A DNA stretch of 64,000 bases from Microvelia longipes (GCA_018340805.1 JACMZG010001911.1:33885157-33949156); one strand, 5' to 3'. Positions 22,531 to 34,360 are shown, counted from the first letter of the stretch. The notes: generated from the letters alone by a model not told the origin. Translations and numbers: made by a program.

Positions 22531-22934
22531 CGAAATTCTTATAGAGCTTTCTTGGGATCACTCATCCATCGACTCCTCATCATTCTAGCGCTGAAAAGCG
22601 GATGGAAAGACTTGATTACCCTCAACAGCTCGTTGTTTGATTGAATAAAAATAAATAAATAAAATGTCAGAAATAAAAATATGTGACAGTTTCACGCTGT
22701 CACCACTAGACTGTACTACTTGAGCCTCCTGCATCCCATCAAATATTTTTTTTAAATCTTTGAGTGAGCCATCTATGTTAATATTGTTTATCTATGATCC
22801 TAAGTGACGGAAACGGTATTTTTATTTAAAAACAAAAATCATGAATATATTTTTGTTTATAATGCTTGTTAGTTTTAATATTATAGCATACTATTAATAA
22901 TAAAGTATTAATAAAATCTTAATTAGTAAAATCA

Positions 22935-23161
22935 AATTTGTGAGAAAGCCTCTCAGGCCCGTGAAGCGGGCCTGTGTGGAGAGGCTGTGAAAATTCGCTA
23001 GGTACATGGCAAAATGCCATGTAACAAGAACAATAATGAAACAACACATCATACAAAACAACAACAATGTGGCCGCGAAGCGGCCCGGTGGGCCGACGCC
23101 GCAGAGCGGACGAGGCGCGAAGCGCTGAGGCCGCATAGTGGCTACGGGCCGAAGGCCCGTA
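22935..23161 (+). repeat. GC-rich palindrome array (type II), copy 2
   Basis: Palindromes include GGCCCGTGAAGCGGGCC nested within AGCCTCTC...GAGAGGCT, ATGGCAAAATGCCAT, GGCCGCGAAGCGGCC, AGGCGCGAAGCGCT and the terminal GGGCCGAAGGCCC. Compared with 9700-9936 it has an additional nested cassette near 22950-22970 and lacks one near 9840-9870. Confidence 0.88.
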
Positions 23162-23345
23162 TTTTATTCATGGTGTTAAGGTCAGTTTTGATGTAAAGAC
23201 TTTCCAAAATGTGTTGTTTGTTCAAATGTTTTTTGTACATTGTCATTATCAATTTTATGTCTTTTCTTGGTCATATGTTCAGCTATGGCTGTATGTGTGT
23301 CTGTATTGTCAGCATTTTTATTATGGGCCCTCTAAGCTGATATTG
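23162..23345 (-). mobile_element. PLE copy, upstream half
   Basis: On the minus strand this matches bases 15-205 of the left-edge PLE (for example GACAATGT and CATATGACCAAGAAAAGAC). It is the other side of the PLE split by the element at 19339-23161. Confidence 0.75.
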
Positions 23346-24120
23346 TATTTCTAAAAGCAGAATTGTATTGCCTAAATGTTTGATTTTTACAATTTTTTCC
23401 ATAAAACCAAGAGTTTTGAGTATTTGTTAAAAACTAAAAAAGTGGGACTCTTCTTTTTTGGCTCCCATAAAAACTTCAGGAGGAAAACTGTGACTTTTGG
23501 GAAACTCTTTTACAGACTCCCTTACATCTTGCAAAAGTTTAGGTTGTCTCTATTTTTTCCCGGCAGAAATTCTTTATTGACTGTAACACCTCAGAGTTAA
23601 ATTAAATATATTTGCGAAGTTATTTAAAAAAATAAATAAATCCTTGTGATAAACAAAGAAAAAAGTGACTTATGTCCCTCTGCAGTTAGAATGGAAGCCA
23701 TTGCTTTGGCATCTTATTTTCATTTTGTTTGTAGGTGCTAATAATCCACGGTTAATATATTTAACTCAATAGTGACTTTTTTATTGATCCTCAAATTTTG
23801 GAGTCCACAGTTTATTTATAGTTTATATTATTAATATTAGTTAGGTTTTAAACAAAAGTACAATGCAGTATTTATTTTGTAAAATTGAATTAATTATTAT
23901 GTATACGACTAGTCAACTTTATTATTTGTAAAAATAAATTTTGCACTGATCTATTCTCTTTATCTGATATTTCAATATATAATGTTTGAGTTTGAAAAAT
24001 CTTTGATTTGTGTAATGTTCATTTGTGTGAGTAGTTATATTTTAATTTGGATATTGTTTAATATTGTGGATAAAATTATGTGGAAAATGTTATAAAATTT
24101 TGTTTTTATATTGATTTTCA

Positions 24121-24574
<454 letters not shown>

Positions 24575-24639
24575 CATTTATCAGTAACTAGATTCATTGA
24601 TAAGTTTATTGAGTTTCTCCATGTATGTATAGATATACA

Positions 24640-25100
24640 CCAAGGGGGAGTAAAGAATGCTATTATTTCCCTGAGCAAGAATTAGCTTCTTAAGACCAAA
24701 TCCGGAAGAACAAATACATTAACTCTAAAAAAAAGCTGAGGGATGTATGTGTTTAACTACTAAGGCAAAGTCGAAGAGTAGTTATTGCGAGGGAAACAAT
24801 TTATTTTACTACCGGGGTGCATACAAAATTTTTTATCCAGACATAGACCTTACTAAATTATTTTTATATTCTTATTTTCTTATATTATATCTTTATTTTG
24901 TTTTTATATTTCTTTGGTGCTCTTATATTTGAAAAAAACACTCCTAACAACTTCTTTTGACATTTAAATTTAGGAAATGCCACTCAAAAAGATTTAAAAT
25001 CACCCACTCGAACCCTAATTATAGAAAGCATTTTTAATCTTTAAAAACTAGTCATTAAACTTCACACACTGTCTGAGATAAACACTTTTATATACTAGCC
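24640..25100 (-). mobile_element. degenerate hairpin-array element, copy D
   Basis: In minus orientation, ACCAAGGGGGAGTAAAGAAT and GTGCATACAAAATTTTTTAT match the borders of the array of copy B, but the palindromes are strongly decayed (TACTAAGGCAAAGTCG). A CTAGTCATTAAACTTC motif shared with copy E lies at 25047. Confidence 0.55.
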
Positions 25101-25162
25101 ACCCTGACTGTAGCTAATAGTGTTTTTATCAATTAATTTATTTCAAGGTAATATGACTAAGC

Positions 25163-25341
25163 TATAGTAGGACACACGGCTAAAATCAGTTGACAGCATA
25201 GGAAAATAATCCGAGGGAGCCAATGAGGTTAGTCGTGGATGTTAAACAACGTACTCAAATTCAAATCAGGCAAACCTTATTGGTTCCTTAACACAATTTT
25301 TCCACGCTGTCGACTGATTTTAGCTGTTTGTTGCACTATAA
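25163..25341. mobile_element. MITE of the ACACGGCTAAAATC family, ~180 bp
   Basis: The ends read CTATAGTAGGACACACGGCT and an inverted version (GACTGATTTTAGCTGTTTG). The interior includes GAGCCAATGAGG, also seen inverted in the copy at 61976-62150. Confidence 0.85.
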
Positions 25342-25528
25342 GAATAAATAAAAAACAAATTGAGTTTGACAGTTTTATACTTCATAATGTAAAAAAAAAT
25401 ATTGAATAAAATTTCATTTGGACTGATTCTTCTAAATTTTAGTGTTAAAAGTTTTGCCTACAGATTGAATTCATTTGCACAACTTTTTAAAATTTACATT
25501 TAGCAGTAAGAATTTCCTAGAAGGGGGA

Positions 25529-25795
25529 ATGAGAAGTAAAAATAAAGAAGAGTGTAAGGTAAAGAAAGATGATGAAGAAGGGTGTGGCTGTTGGTTTAAA
25601 AATTTCTTTTCACCGATTCCTAAACCAGTTTGTGAGCCTCCTCCAAAGAAAGGATTTTTTCATTGGAGGTGGAATAAATGTAACCATCCCAGTGTTAAGA
25701 AAGCTCCTGTGAAATGTGAATTTAAACCAATGCTTAAAGTTGGCTTATTGTTTGTTGAAGTAATTATTTTTGCTTTGTTTTTAGCTTATTTTTAA
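25529..25795 (+). CDS. small single-pass membrane protein, unidentified
   Basis: The frame encodes 88 residues from ATG 25529; an in-frame upstream ATG at 25475 would add 18. The N-terminus is basic and acidic (RSKNKEECKVKKDDEEG). Next comes a cysteine, tryptophan and proline-rich middle (CGCWFKNFFSPIPKP, EPPPKKGFFHW). It ends in one hydrophobic segment (VGLLFVEVIIFALFLAYF), a possible tail anchor. Codon use and the ordered composition look real, but no family is recognised. It is intronless as read. It lies between MCM8 and MIC26/27 on the same strand. It could be an exon of a larger gene. Confidence 0.45.
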   Translation: MRSKNKEECKVKKDDEEGCGCWFKNFFSPIPKPVCEPPPKKGFFHWRWNKCNHPSVKKAPVKCEFKPMLKVGLLFVEVIIFALFLAYF

Positions 25796-25860
25796 TATTA
25801 ATAGTATTTTGTATACTTTATGAAAATTCATGATCCTTTTATAATAATAAAAAATATAGC

Positions 25861-27270
25861 AGTCTGAAGCGGAGACAATGAGACATACTTAGAGGGATGT
25901 AGGGTGGTAAGGAGTCTGGAAGTTACAGTTTCCATTAGGTGCCATAACTGTTTTCACTCCTACTAGAGCCACCCTAGAGGGAGACTTACAACCCCTATCA
26001 GAGAAAATATTTATAATGCTCCCTATAGAGTAATATAGTAAACTGGAGTCTAACTAGATAGTGGATTCCTAGTCCGACCACTCTTTAAACAGTTAAGTGT
26101 GAGGGAATTAAGTCATGGCCGTCAGGTGACACTCCAACAGATTTCCCTGGAACTAGCTATTTGACCTTGATCTCCTGCCTAACTAAACTAAAGCTGTTTC
26201 TACCTAACTAACCTGATGCTGTAGTCTGTAAAAACTCTCCCTTGAGCTCTTACCTCAAGGTTAGATATGATACAACCCCACCTACAAAATAAAAACAATT
26301 AATGACCCCACTAATACATTTTCTTGGGCGGAAAATAATTCCCTTCTGTTTGGATGATGCCGTATATTCAATCGGGCAAGATTATGATAATTAGTCTATC
26401 CTGGCTTTTTATATACCAATCTTCAGGTTTGTAGAAAACCTTGCGGGGAATAGGATATATAAGGCAAAACAAGGGTACAACAGTACAGTGTAATATTTAC
26501 AATTTATTAGGATGGGGTTGGTATTATGCTCTATACCATGGGGTAAGTATGATAATAAATCCAACCTAGGAGTCATATTTATTTCATTGCATAGACCATT
26601 GATTTAGGAGTCAAATAAAGGCTTTTTAACTGAATAATTATCATAGTCAAATTATATTTATTTGTTAAATCCTTTGACCCAGGGTAGGTTTATTATCACC
26701 TGTGTATATAGTATGATTATGACCCCTTGGAAAATATGATTTTAGTTGTGTCTTTGCGCCCTGTATATTCTTTTAATATTCCCTGCTATCTGATAATGAT
26801 GGTTTTATATAAATCCATCCTTTATTAACATAAATTTATTGGGAACTTTATCTGTTTTGTTTTTGATGTAGGGTTGTAATCATACTCTAACTGACCTCAA
26901 TGTCTAGTCCCATCTTAACTAGGAGGCAATAGTGAAATAACTTCCTGTCAGTAGCAGGACCTGTCTATGTCTTAGCAGGACACCATGGAAATATGCACTA
27001 GAACTGGATGCAATTGGTATCAAATACCTTATTTTCCTATTAATAGCTTTGGAAACCAAGACTGTGTTAGCTTGTCTTGAATTCTGGCGACCCTCGAGTG
27101 TATAGTACAGGAGATTATTTATGTTAGCCATACAGTTGAAGGGAAAATGGCCCTTTTATGCATTACAGAATTTTATTTTTTGTAAAAAAGAAACTAGGAG
27201 TTTACCTTGTGACAAATGAGATTAATTTAACCATATTTTAATGTATCATCTCTTATGTGTAAATATTTTT
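25861..27270. other. no gene recognised
   Basis: Moderately GC-richer than its surroundings, without an exon that can be supported. It may be old repeat sequence. Confidence 0.35.
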
Positions 27271-27273
27271 CAG

Positions 27274-27328
27274 TTCTTACGAAAGCTGTTTATACCTTTG
27301 CCATACTTACATTAGTTCAAGATCCATG
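27274..27328 (+). pseudogene. MIC26/27-like exon remnant
   Basis: After an acceptor-like ATTTTTCAG the first eight codons read FLRKLFIP, the same eight residues as the exon at 35344, with mostly synonymous differences. The frame then stops at TAG (27313-27315). A donor-like GTGAGT follows 27328. It may be a decayed duplicate exon or chance. Confidence 0.35.
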
Positions 27329-28519
27329 GTGAGTTTTGAGAGAGATTTAGGTTTTTACATTTTAATTACAGTCGATGGATAAAAGAACGAATAAAATGAA
27401 TATTTTATTTTACTAACTGAATTCAAATTTACGAAATACCTTGAGAAAATCTTTAAATTAACTTCAGTGAGAGCTTCATTGCTAAGATAAGTTTTTAAGC
27501 TAAGTCTGCCATACCAAGTTTGAAACTAGTCACTGGTGTCGAGGATTCGTCAAAATTTCGCCACTGTAAATTTTAAAATTAAAAACTTTCATACTTAAAA
27601 AATTTAAAACTTACATTTTTTTAATTTAGTAGATGATATGAATAAAGGGTTTATTCGTGCCTAAGTTATATTAGGGCGGAATAATCAAAGTTTTACTTAT
27701 TTAATTTCATATTTATTTCTATTCTATATGTCAAGTTAACTGAGCTAATACTCAGAATGCCTTCTCTTGTGGTTACCGAGCTACAATATTAATTATGTAA
27801 TTATTTTAAATTTATTTAACACCACTTATGTACCCTCTTAATACCCAAAATTAATGTAATAATGCATTCATTTCTATAAATTCATATAAAACTCTAAATA
27901 AGTGGCATGTGCCTTTTAGGCTCCACAGCTCTACGCCTAATTGCAAAAGATACTATGATTTTATTCTTTATTCTAAATTAATTTAATAGTACATTTTTAC
28001 TTGTCCTCATTTACACCGTAGGTATATAAGAAAAGTATTGTGTTTGCAAAAAAAAATCCAAAAGTGTTTTTTTTTATCTGCTCACGGCAGGAAAATGAAG
28101 CATTACTGAACTAATTTTAGGCGAGAAAGTAGTATTTCCCAGATCGGCTGGTAATTAGTCATGAATGACTGCACTTTACCTGCCTAGGCAGGAAAGTAGC
28201 ATTTCCCTGCCGCTCCTGTCTATGCTGGTAAAGAAAGTTAATAGATAATTTTTGTAAACATGATTAGTTAATAATAAAAAGCCTATTGAATTATTTAATA
28301 ATTTATATAATGAAATATTACATTATTTAACAAATTAAAATAAAAAATTTGTAATGTAAATCTTTTAATTAGAAATAAATTTTATTGCTTATATTAAGGC
28401 AACACTTTTTGTTTTGGCTTTATTGTCTCATCTTTTTTTGTCGAGTCATTCACTACTTTTATCATACGAACCCTTATTTAATACAGTTTAAAAGTTAGTT
28501 TATTCTATAGCGTTTTGTG

Positions 28520-28830
28520 ATGAATATCGTCGAAGATCTAGCCGAACTTTTTCGAAACATACCCACCGGATGTTTTTGGAAATAGCTACAAATGCCAAAG
28601 AGAGCCTACTACCCGGCAAATCAGGAAGTAGGTATCTCAAAGCATATGAATTGTTCAAAGAATGGTGCTCAGAGAAAAAAGTAAAGAATGTAAGTAAAAA
28701 CATTGTGTTAGCGTATTTAAAAGAACTGTCAAACACAAAATCGAGCGCTACTCTGTGGTCAACTTTCTCGATGATAAGATCTGTGATATCAGTCAAAGAA
28801 AATGTAAATTTAAACATTATACAAACGTAA
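28520..28830 (+). pseudogene. tyrosine-recombinase N-terminal domain, frameshifted
   Basis: ATG at 28520 opens MNIVEDLAELFRNIPTG. One shift near 28570 leads to IATNAKESLLPGK, then YELFKEWCSEKKVKN, VLAYLKELSN, SATLWSTFSMIRS and VKENVNL. This is the SAM-like, core-binding fold seen in Crypton and XerC/D-type recombinases. The catalytic half is missing. It is homologous to, but clearly diverged from, the ORF at 13719. Confidence 0.7.
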
Positions 28831-28883
28831 TAAGTTTTTCAACAATGCTAGTTTTGATTTATTACTGTTCGCAGATGAAATAT

Positions 28884-29110
28884 TGTGTGGAACAAGGCAG
28901 GAAAGGAAACATTACTGACTCGTATATTTGCCTTCCTCGGCTTTGCCTCGTCAGTCAAATTATATATTACCTCCCTCGGCTTCGCCTCGTCAGTTAAAAT
29001 GAAAATTACCTGCCTCGGCTTTCCCTCTGCAGGTAATTAAGATAGCACACCCTCGCCTTCGGCTCGGGGGCTAACTTCGATACTTGTCAGTAATAGACAA
29101 GATGGATATT
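28884..29110 (+). repeat. palindrome array of copy C
   Basis: Units include CCTCGGCTTTGCCTCG, CCTCGGCTTCGCCTCG, TTACCTGC...GCAGGTAA around CTCGGCTTTCCCTC, and CCCTCGCCTTCGGCTCGGGG. The core resembles that of copies A and B, while the arms differ. Confidence 0.85.
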
Positions 29111-29191
29111 CCATTTTCCTGCCTAGTAACACAAATAACTATTGTTAAAAAAAATCAAACAGTTATATAGAAATAAAATAGTTTTATTGGT

Positions 29192-29440
29192 TGGATCACC
29201 ATTGGTAAGTTGCAATGAACAAAGTCAGTACCTGGATGGGTGACTGCTGGGAATAAAACAGATGTTTTTACTGTCTGAGGATAAGCAAAGTAAGTTTGAA
29301 GACAAACTGAAATTTAAATTCGATGATCTCCTTATTTTAAGGATGAGCGAAGTGCTGAGGACTGATTTAGGTAACTTTACAAAAGTCCAGAGGTGCCCTG
29401 CTACATTTTTTCGGGGGGGCCCTAAATCTGAAGTTTTGCT
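29192..29440 (+). repeat. 5S-rRNA-like repeat copy
   Basis: GATCACC at 29194 and GTCAGTACCTGGATGGGTGA with GGGAATA (29224-29253) match the 3' two thirds of eukaryotic 5S rRNA. The family tail follows: CTGTCTGAGGATAAGC, GATGAGCGAAGTGCTGAGG. The 5' third of 5S is missing, so this is a derived repeat, not a 5S gene. Confidence 0.75.
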
Positions 29441-29984
29441 TCTGAACTAGTGGAAATGGAATTATAATGTTTGTACAACATTATAGTTCAATTAAATAAT
29501 ATTCTGATTTTAAAAATGTTTTTTAGTAAATTATGTGTCTCGTACCTATTAAAGGATTTGATAACTATTAAGGTATTGCATGTAATGAAATTAAACTTGA
29601 CACTCTTGACTCAATCCGATAATTATTCCGTTTTACGGATTTTTGAAATTCTTGCTTTTTCATTAATAACTGTTAACTATAATATAAAAAAATCCTTCTA
29701 GAAAGTACAACTAGAGACTTGTAAATTAATTTTAGTACCAAGTTTTAATTCTCTAGCATTAACACTCATGGAGCTACACACAGACACACACTCACGTACA
29801 GAGAGCAACTTGCTAAAAACCTCTTAGAGTCTTAAAAACACCTCACACAGTTAAGCTTGGTAAAATCTCGGTTTCAGAAATTTTCTTCTCCCTACACAAA
29901 AGAATTATTACGCTCATCCTTTCCACTTCAGACTCACGGTGTGACTACGGTATTAGTAAGAGAACGTAAAAAGACAAACTATAT

Positions 29985-31245
29985 GGAAATGGGGCATTAC
30001 GATTTCTCAAAGTCGGTAATAATGATATAGAGTGTGTATTAAAACCAGGTGAACTTATAGATATAGTTTAGTGCCAAAATCAGTACGAGTTCCAGCTGTA
30101 AAGTCTAGTTTTATTAAGCCTAACATCTTCCGAAATTTTAATGCCTCAATGTTAGTTATATTAATATACATTGTGTATTAGGTCCAAGTGTATTATACAC
30201 TTGTAATAATTTGTTTAGTACCGAAAATAATTCTAGTTCTGGTTGTACAGTACCTTTCTGTAAATTCTAACAACTTGGCAGATGTTAGAAGTTACAGAAA
30301 TAGATGCATTGTGATGCCTTAAGGTCGGTAATATTAAAATGGGTTATGTATTAGAACCAGGCACCCTTATGATAATGAGTTTAGTACCAAAATTAATTTC
30401 AGTTTTGTTTATAAACAAATAAAAGAGTCCCGTTCTCTCAATTCTTGACATCTGCCGGAAGGGGCATTATGATGCCACAATATCGGTGATATTGTTATGA
30501 ATTATGCATTAGGACCAGGTACTCTTATTATAATTACATCAGTACCGAAATCAACACTACTTCCGGTTGTACAGTCCCTTTCCGTAAACATTTTAACATC
30601 TCCCGATATGGGGCATTATGATCTTAATATCGGTAATATTATTTTTATGATGGATTATGTATTAGGACCTGGTACACTTATTATAATTAGTTTACTCCTG
30701 AAATCAGCACTAGTTCAAACTGGAGTGCCTGTACAGGCACTCTAGTTCAAACTGAATGGAAATGGGACATAACATTTCCTCAAAGACGGTAATATTGATA
30801 TACATTTTGTATTAGGACCAGGTAAACTTATAACATATAGTTTAGTCCTGAAATCTGTACGAGTTCCGTCTGTTAAGTCCCGTTCCGTAAATTCTATCAT
30901 CTGCCGAATTGGGGCATTATGATGCCTTAAGTTCGATAAAATTGAAATGGATTATGTATTAGGACTAGGTACTCTTATTATAATTAGTCTAGTACCGAAA
31001 ATAATTCTAGTTCTGGTTTCACAGTCCCAATCTATAAATTTTAACATTTGCTGGAGTGGGGTATTATGATGCTCAATGTCGGTAATTTTGACATTAGTTT
31101 TATAAGGACCAGGGACGCTTATTTTAATTACTGCACCGAAATCATCACTAGTTCTGATGGTTGTACTATCTTGTTCCGTAAATTATAATATTTACTGGAA
31201 TCGAGGCATTACGATTCCTTAATATCGGTAATTTATCGATAAATT
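29985..31245. repeat. ~150-bp satellite array, about 8 monomers
   Basis: Monomer starts (GGGGCATTATGAT-like) fall near 29991, 30140, 30306, 30461, 30610, 30763, 30911, 31058 and 31202. Each monomer contains ATCGGTAATATT, GATTATGTATTAGGACCAGG and TAGTACCGAAATCAG, then TCCGTAAATT and CATCTGCCG. Monomers are clearly diverged. The array lies between MCM8 and MIC26/27. Confidence 0.88.
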
Positions 31246-31450
31246 ATTTTATATTTATTCGCGTTTATGGATGTATTGATTAAATATTCTAAATTTCGTG
31301 TTTTGTTTGATTATAACTTGATTCCGGTAAATTCGATTCCGAGTTTTGGGAGTCCCGAGGAAAGTAAAAATCAATTGAGTTGAAATTTGGAATTTTGAAG
31401 TTTCTCTCTTACTACAGTTGAGTATATTTACGGGTTTTGTTGGGTTATAA

Positions 31451-31740
31451 AAGTTAAGCAGCATTGAACAAGGTCAGTGTCTGGATGGGTGAACGCTAAG
31501 GATAAAACTAATGTATTTTGAAAAGAACCTAGGTCCGTTTATGTACAAATAAGTAAATAAATTTACTATCTGAGGGCGAGCAAAGCGAGACTGAAAACGT
31601 GTTGCAGAATAAATTTGCCGAATTTATTCGCTGTTTATTCTGAGAACAAGCGATGTGAGTCAGAATAGTAAGGATGTGCGCAGCTAATCCGATATGGTGA
31701 GAATAAGTTCTGAGATACCCTGAACCCGATGTTTTGTTCT
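31451..31740 (+). repeat. 5S-rRNA-like repeat copy
   Basis: GTTAAGCAGCATTGAACAAG, GTCAGTGTCTGGATGGGTGA and GCTAAGGATAAAAC match 5S rRNA. The tail GAGGGCGAGCAAAGCGAGAC and GTTCTGAGATACCCTG follows. It borders the satellite array on its right, as 29192-29440 does on its left. Confidence 0.72.
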
Positions 31741-32239
31741 TTTTTGCAATTTTTTTTCTGCTATGAGCGTGAATGATATTTCATTTTATTCTTGGTGATG
31801 TATTTCTTCCAATGTTTAATTAAAACTTAAGAACATTTTTCTTCTCCCGGGTTACCCCCGTCGTGTGTCGGCTTCACATAGAAGTGGTTGTTTTTATCTG
31901 TGTTTAGACGACAAAAACACCTGGTAACAACCCTGGAAATTTCTTGTTTATATTTTTTTCTGTCACCCAAATTTTTACATTTTTATTCAAAACTTCGTTT
32001 TTTTAATCACATGTGAAATTTGGTACAAAGCTTCGTTAGACCTTTTATTCAAGGAAATAGAAAGCATGATCAACCCAAAGGTAAGAAATCGTTTTTTGGG
32101 GAAAATACTTAATAAGGTGTCCAGTGGATCTTTGATTAAGTAGTGTAAAACTTTTTGGATTACCTCTGTCGTCCTTTCTTTAACAATTATTTGAGGAACA
32201 ACTTCAAAAAGTAATAAAAAAAATCTTGGCATATAAGAG

Positions 32240-32395
32240 GTTGGCATTTAGTGGTGTAAAAATGAGGAGTCTGCATATAGTGGTGTAAAAATGAGGAGTT
32301 GGCATCTAGTGGTGTAAAAATGAGGAGTCTGCATATAGTGGTGTAAAAATGAGGAGTCTGCATACAGTGGTGTGAAAATGGGGGGTTGGTAGTGA
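32240..32395. repeat. ~29-bp minisatellite, five units
   Basis: GCATATAGTGGTGTAAAAAT followed by GAGGAGTCT or GAGGAGTTG repeats five times. Confidence 0.92.
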
Positions 32396-32929
32396 AGACA
32401 GTAGGTATGTAACTTTATTCACCTTCTTTAAAACTTTTCTTTGGAACACTTTCTGATGTTTTATATGAAATTTTACCTGATGAGTGATGGGGAAAAACAA
32501 ATCAGGTAAAACATCAGATTAATAAAGATGCACTTTATCATGTCCCTCTTGAGCTTGTTCAGGTTACTTTAAGAAGTTATCATTTAAGAAAACAAATTTA
32601 TGAACAGTACAGTTGACTGTATTAATACACTGGATACAGAAGATAGGTGTATTTATATTATAAACCTTGACTCTCAACTGAATGACAGCCAAACTAAAAC
32701 TGTATCGATGAGTGTGTATGTGATGAAACTGAATAAATAAACTAAATAATTGTTCATTTATTTTGCTTATTGGCAATGTTTGTAATCTAGATTACTGTTA
32801 AAACTTTGTTATGAATGGCAATCAATAAACAGAATAAATCTCTGCTAATATTAATATATATAAATAAATCATCTGTGTTTTATCCTTTAAATAAATATGG
32901 TTTTCAACAAAATATCCAAACCACGTAGT

Positions 32930-33335
32930 TTTTTAGGCACTTATTTACTTGGTTCCCAACCTCAATTTATCTGAAAAAAATCTAGTGGATTTGGGTATAG
33001 GAACTAGGAGGTCTGTCTAAATTCCATTAAAATCTCTTAAGTTTCGGTGGCACTTACTTACTTGGGTCCCCATTTTATGTTGGGAACCAAGGGTACTTAG
33101 CATTATATTATCTTATTTACTAAATTATCAATCTTTTCTTTTGATAATTCAAAAGAAAAGGCCCCCCCCCTTCTCAATCCCATACAATACCCCCTTTGCA
33201 TTTCAACATCCCTATTATGATTGTTAAATAATTTCTTTTATATAATTTAGTAAAATATTGTCGGTACCAGAGTGAATAATTGCCCTATATCGCCTATTTA
33301 CTTGGGTCCCAACTTTATGTTGGGAACCAAGTAAT
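32930..33335. repeat. dispersed CTTGGGTCCCAAC hairpins
   Basis: Two hairpins, at 33062-33092 and 33298-33329, have the stem CTTGGGTCCCAAC / GTTGGGAACCAAG with a 5-base loop (TTTAT). A half copy lies at 32949-32960. They may be the ends and middle of a ~400-bp hairpin element. Confidence 0.7.
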
Positions 33336-34280
33336 AAGTACCGTTTTTATTCTTTAGCAGAGGAATAACTCCATGTTTAGTAAAAATATAAATGGTTTTA
33401 ATATAAATAAAAAAAGGCTAATTTAAAAATAATAATAATACTAGCGTTTTTTTCAAATTTAGCAAGCAAAGTATTATAAAGGAGGTAATAATCAGGTTTA
33501 TGATAAGGACATCAACTTGCTGAGGTGGTGAGTTAATTCTTTCCGCCATGAGTGACAATGAATAAGATCAACACCCATCTAGTACTCATCAGATGTTTTC
33601 ATCTTATCTGAGTACCTGATGAATAAAGTTACACACCGATTGCTAACTTCTACCCTTTTTCCTATTTGCAATTTAAAGGGATGGTTGGTAATACCTACGG
33701 CAGGAAAACAAAAGGGTGATCAAAAATTAGTATGGGAGCCCATTGAAATTATTCATTTTTTTCATTATTTTTACTTAATTTGTGATGAATGAGTTAAAAA
33801 TTAATAGAACAACCATCGTTGCTATAGAAATTGTTTATATTTCATAGATTAATACTTTGATGATTCCAGGAATATAAATATAGAATCAGGCTCTTCTCAC
33901 TACAGACTTTGATTTGTTCTTTTTAAACACGGTTTTATATCAAAACTGTAATTAAAACATTTGTTTAATTAAACAAAAAGTAACACTTTGTAACCCTGTA
34001 AAACACAAAGGTTGTAAAATATCATCTTATCATACTTAACTTAAATACTTGTTACAACTAATTTAAGGCTATAAAAGAGTCATTTTGTGAGTTTGTGCAA
34101 ACTAAAATGATTCAAAAGTAACATTAAAATAGTGATTGTAAATAGAGATAGGTGTTGGGCCCTTTTTGCTAACTCTTAGGTAGAAGATAGTGTTCTATTT
34201 TAAGTGCAGGCATTTTTCTACTTAATCCACAGTAGAGCCGTGACTTTTACCATAAGTTAAAATTGCTTCGACTAGAAACA
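33336..34280. other. no gene recognised
   Basis: AT-rich sequence without a supported exon or clear repeat. Confidence 0.35.
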
Positions 34281-34281
34281 A

Positions 34282-34360
34282 CATATGTCAGCAGGAAATT
34301 TAGTCCTGCTGGACTAAATTTCCCTGCTCTCAACACCATAAGGCAGGAACATGAAGATAT
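34282..34360. repeat. hairpin related to copy C
   Basis: GCAGGAAATTTAGTCC and GGACTAAATTTCCCTGC form a 16-bp stem with a TGCT loop. AGGCAGGAACATGAAG just after it matches the end motif of the 28084-29145 element. Confidence 0.65.

Larger units (their letters stand above)
19339..23161 (+). mobile_element. Helentron-like element, copy 2 (3.8 kb, with nested insertions)
   Basis: The limits are fixed by the split PLE: TTTTA at 19334-19338 and at 23162-23166 flank it. It begins GCGAATTTTC. The inverted motif GAAAATTCGC lies not at the end but 163 bases inside it (22989-22998). The 3' end is a palindrome, ACGGGCCGAAGGCCCGT. A (TA)n tract follows the 5' region. Asymmetric inverted repeats, a 3' terminal hairpin, a T-rich target and an internal microsatellite recall Helentrons and their non-autonomous HINE relatives. 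No Rep/helicase ORF is present. Nested inside are a 929-bp TIR element and a ~920-bp TIR element. Confidence 0.6.
28084..29145 (+). mobile_element. tyrosine-recombinase hairpin-array element, divergent lineage (copy C)
   Basis: The layout matches copies A and B but the sequence is distinct: a 5' region with palindromes (CCTGCCTAGGCAGG, GGCAGG...CCTGCC), a recombinase-like ORF (28520-28830), then a palindrome array (28884-29110) and the end ACAAATAACTATTGTT (29130-29145), close to the ATAAATAACTATTTT end of A and B. The inverted pair GGCAGGAAAATGAA (28088) and CATTTTCCTGCC frames it. Confidence 0.7.

Noticed and set aside
29193..29257. 5S rRNA gene
   Set aside because: The 5' third is missing, substitutions are many, and the same fragment recurs within a longer repeat.
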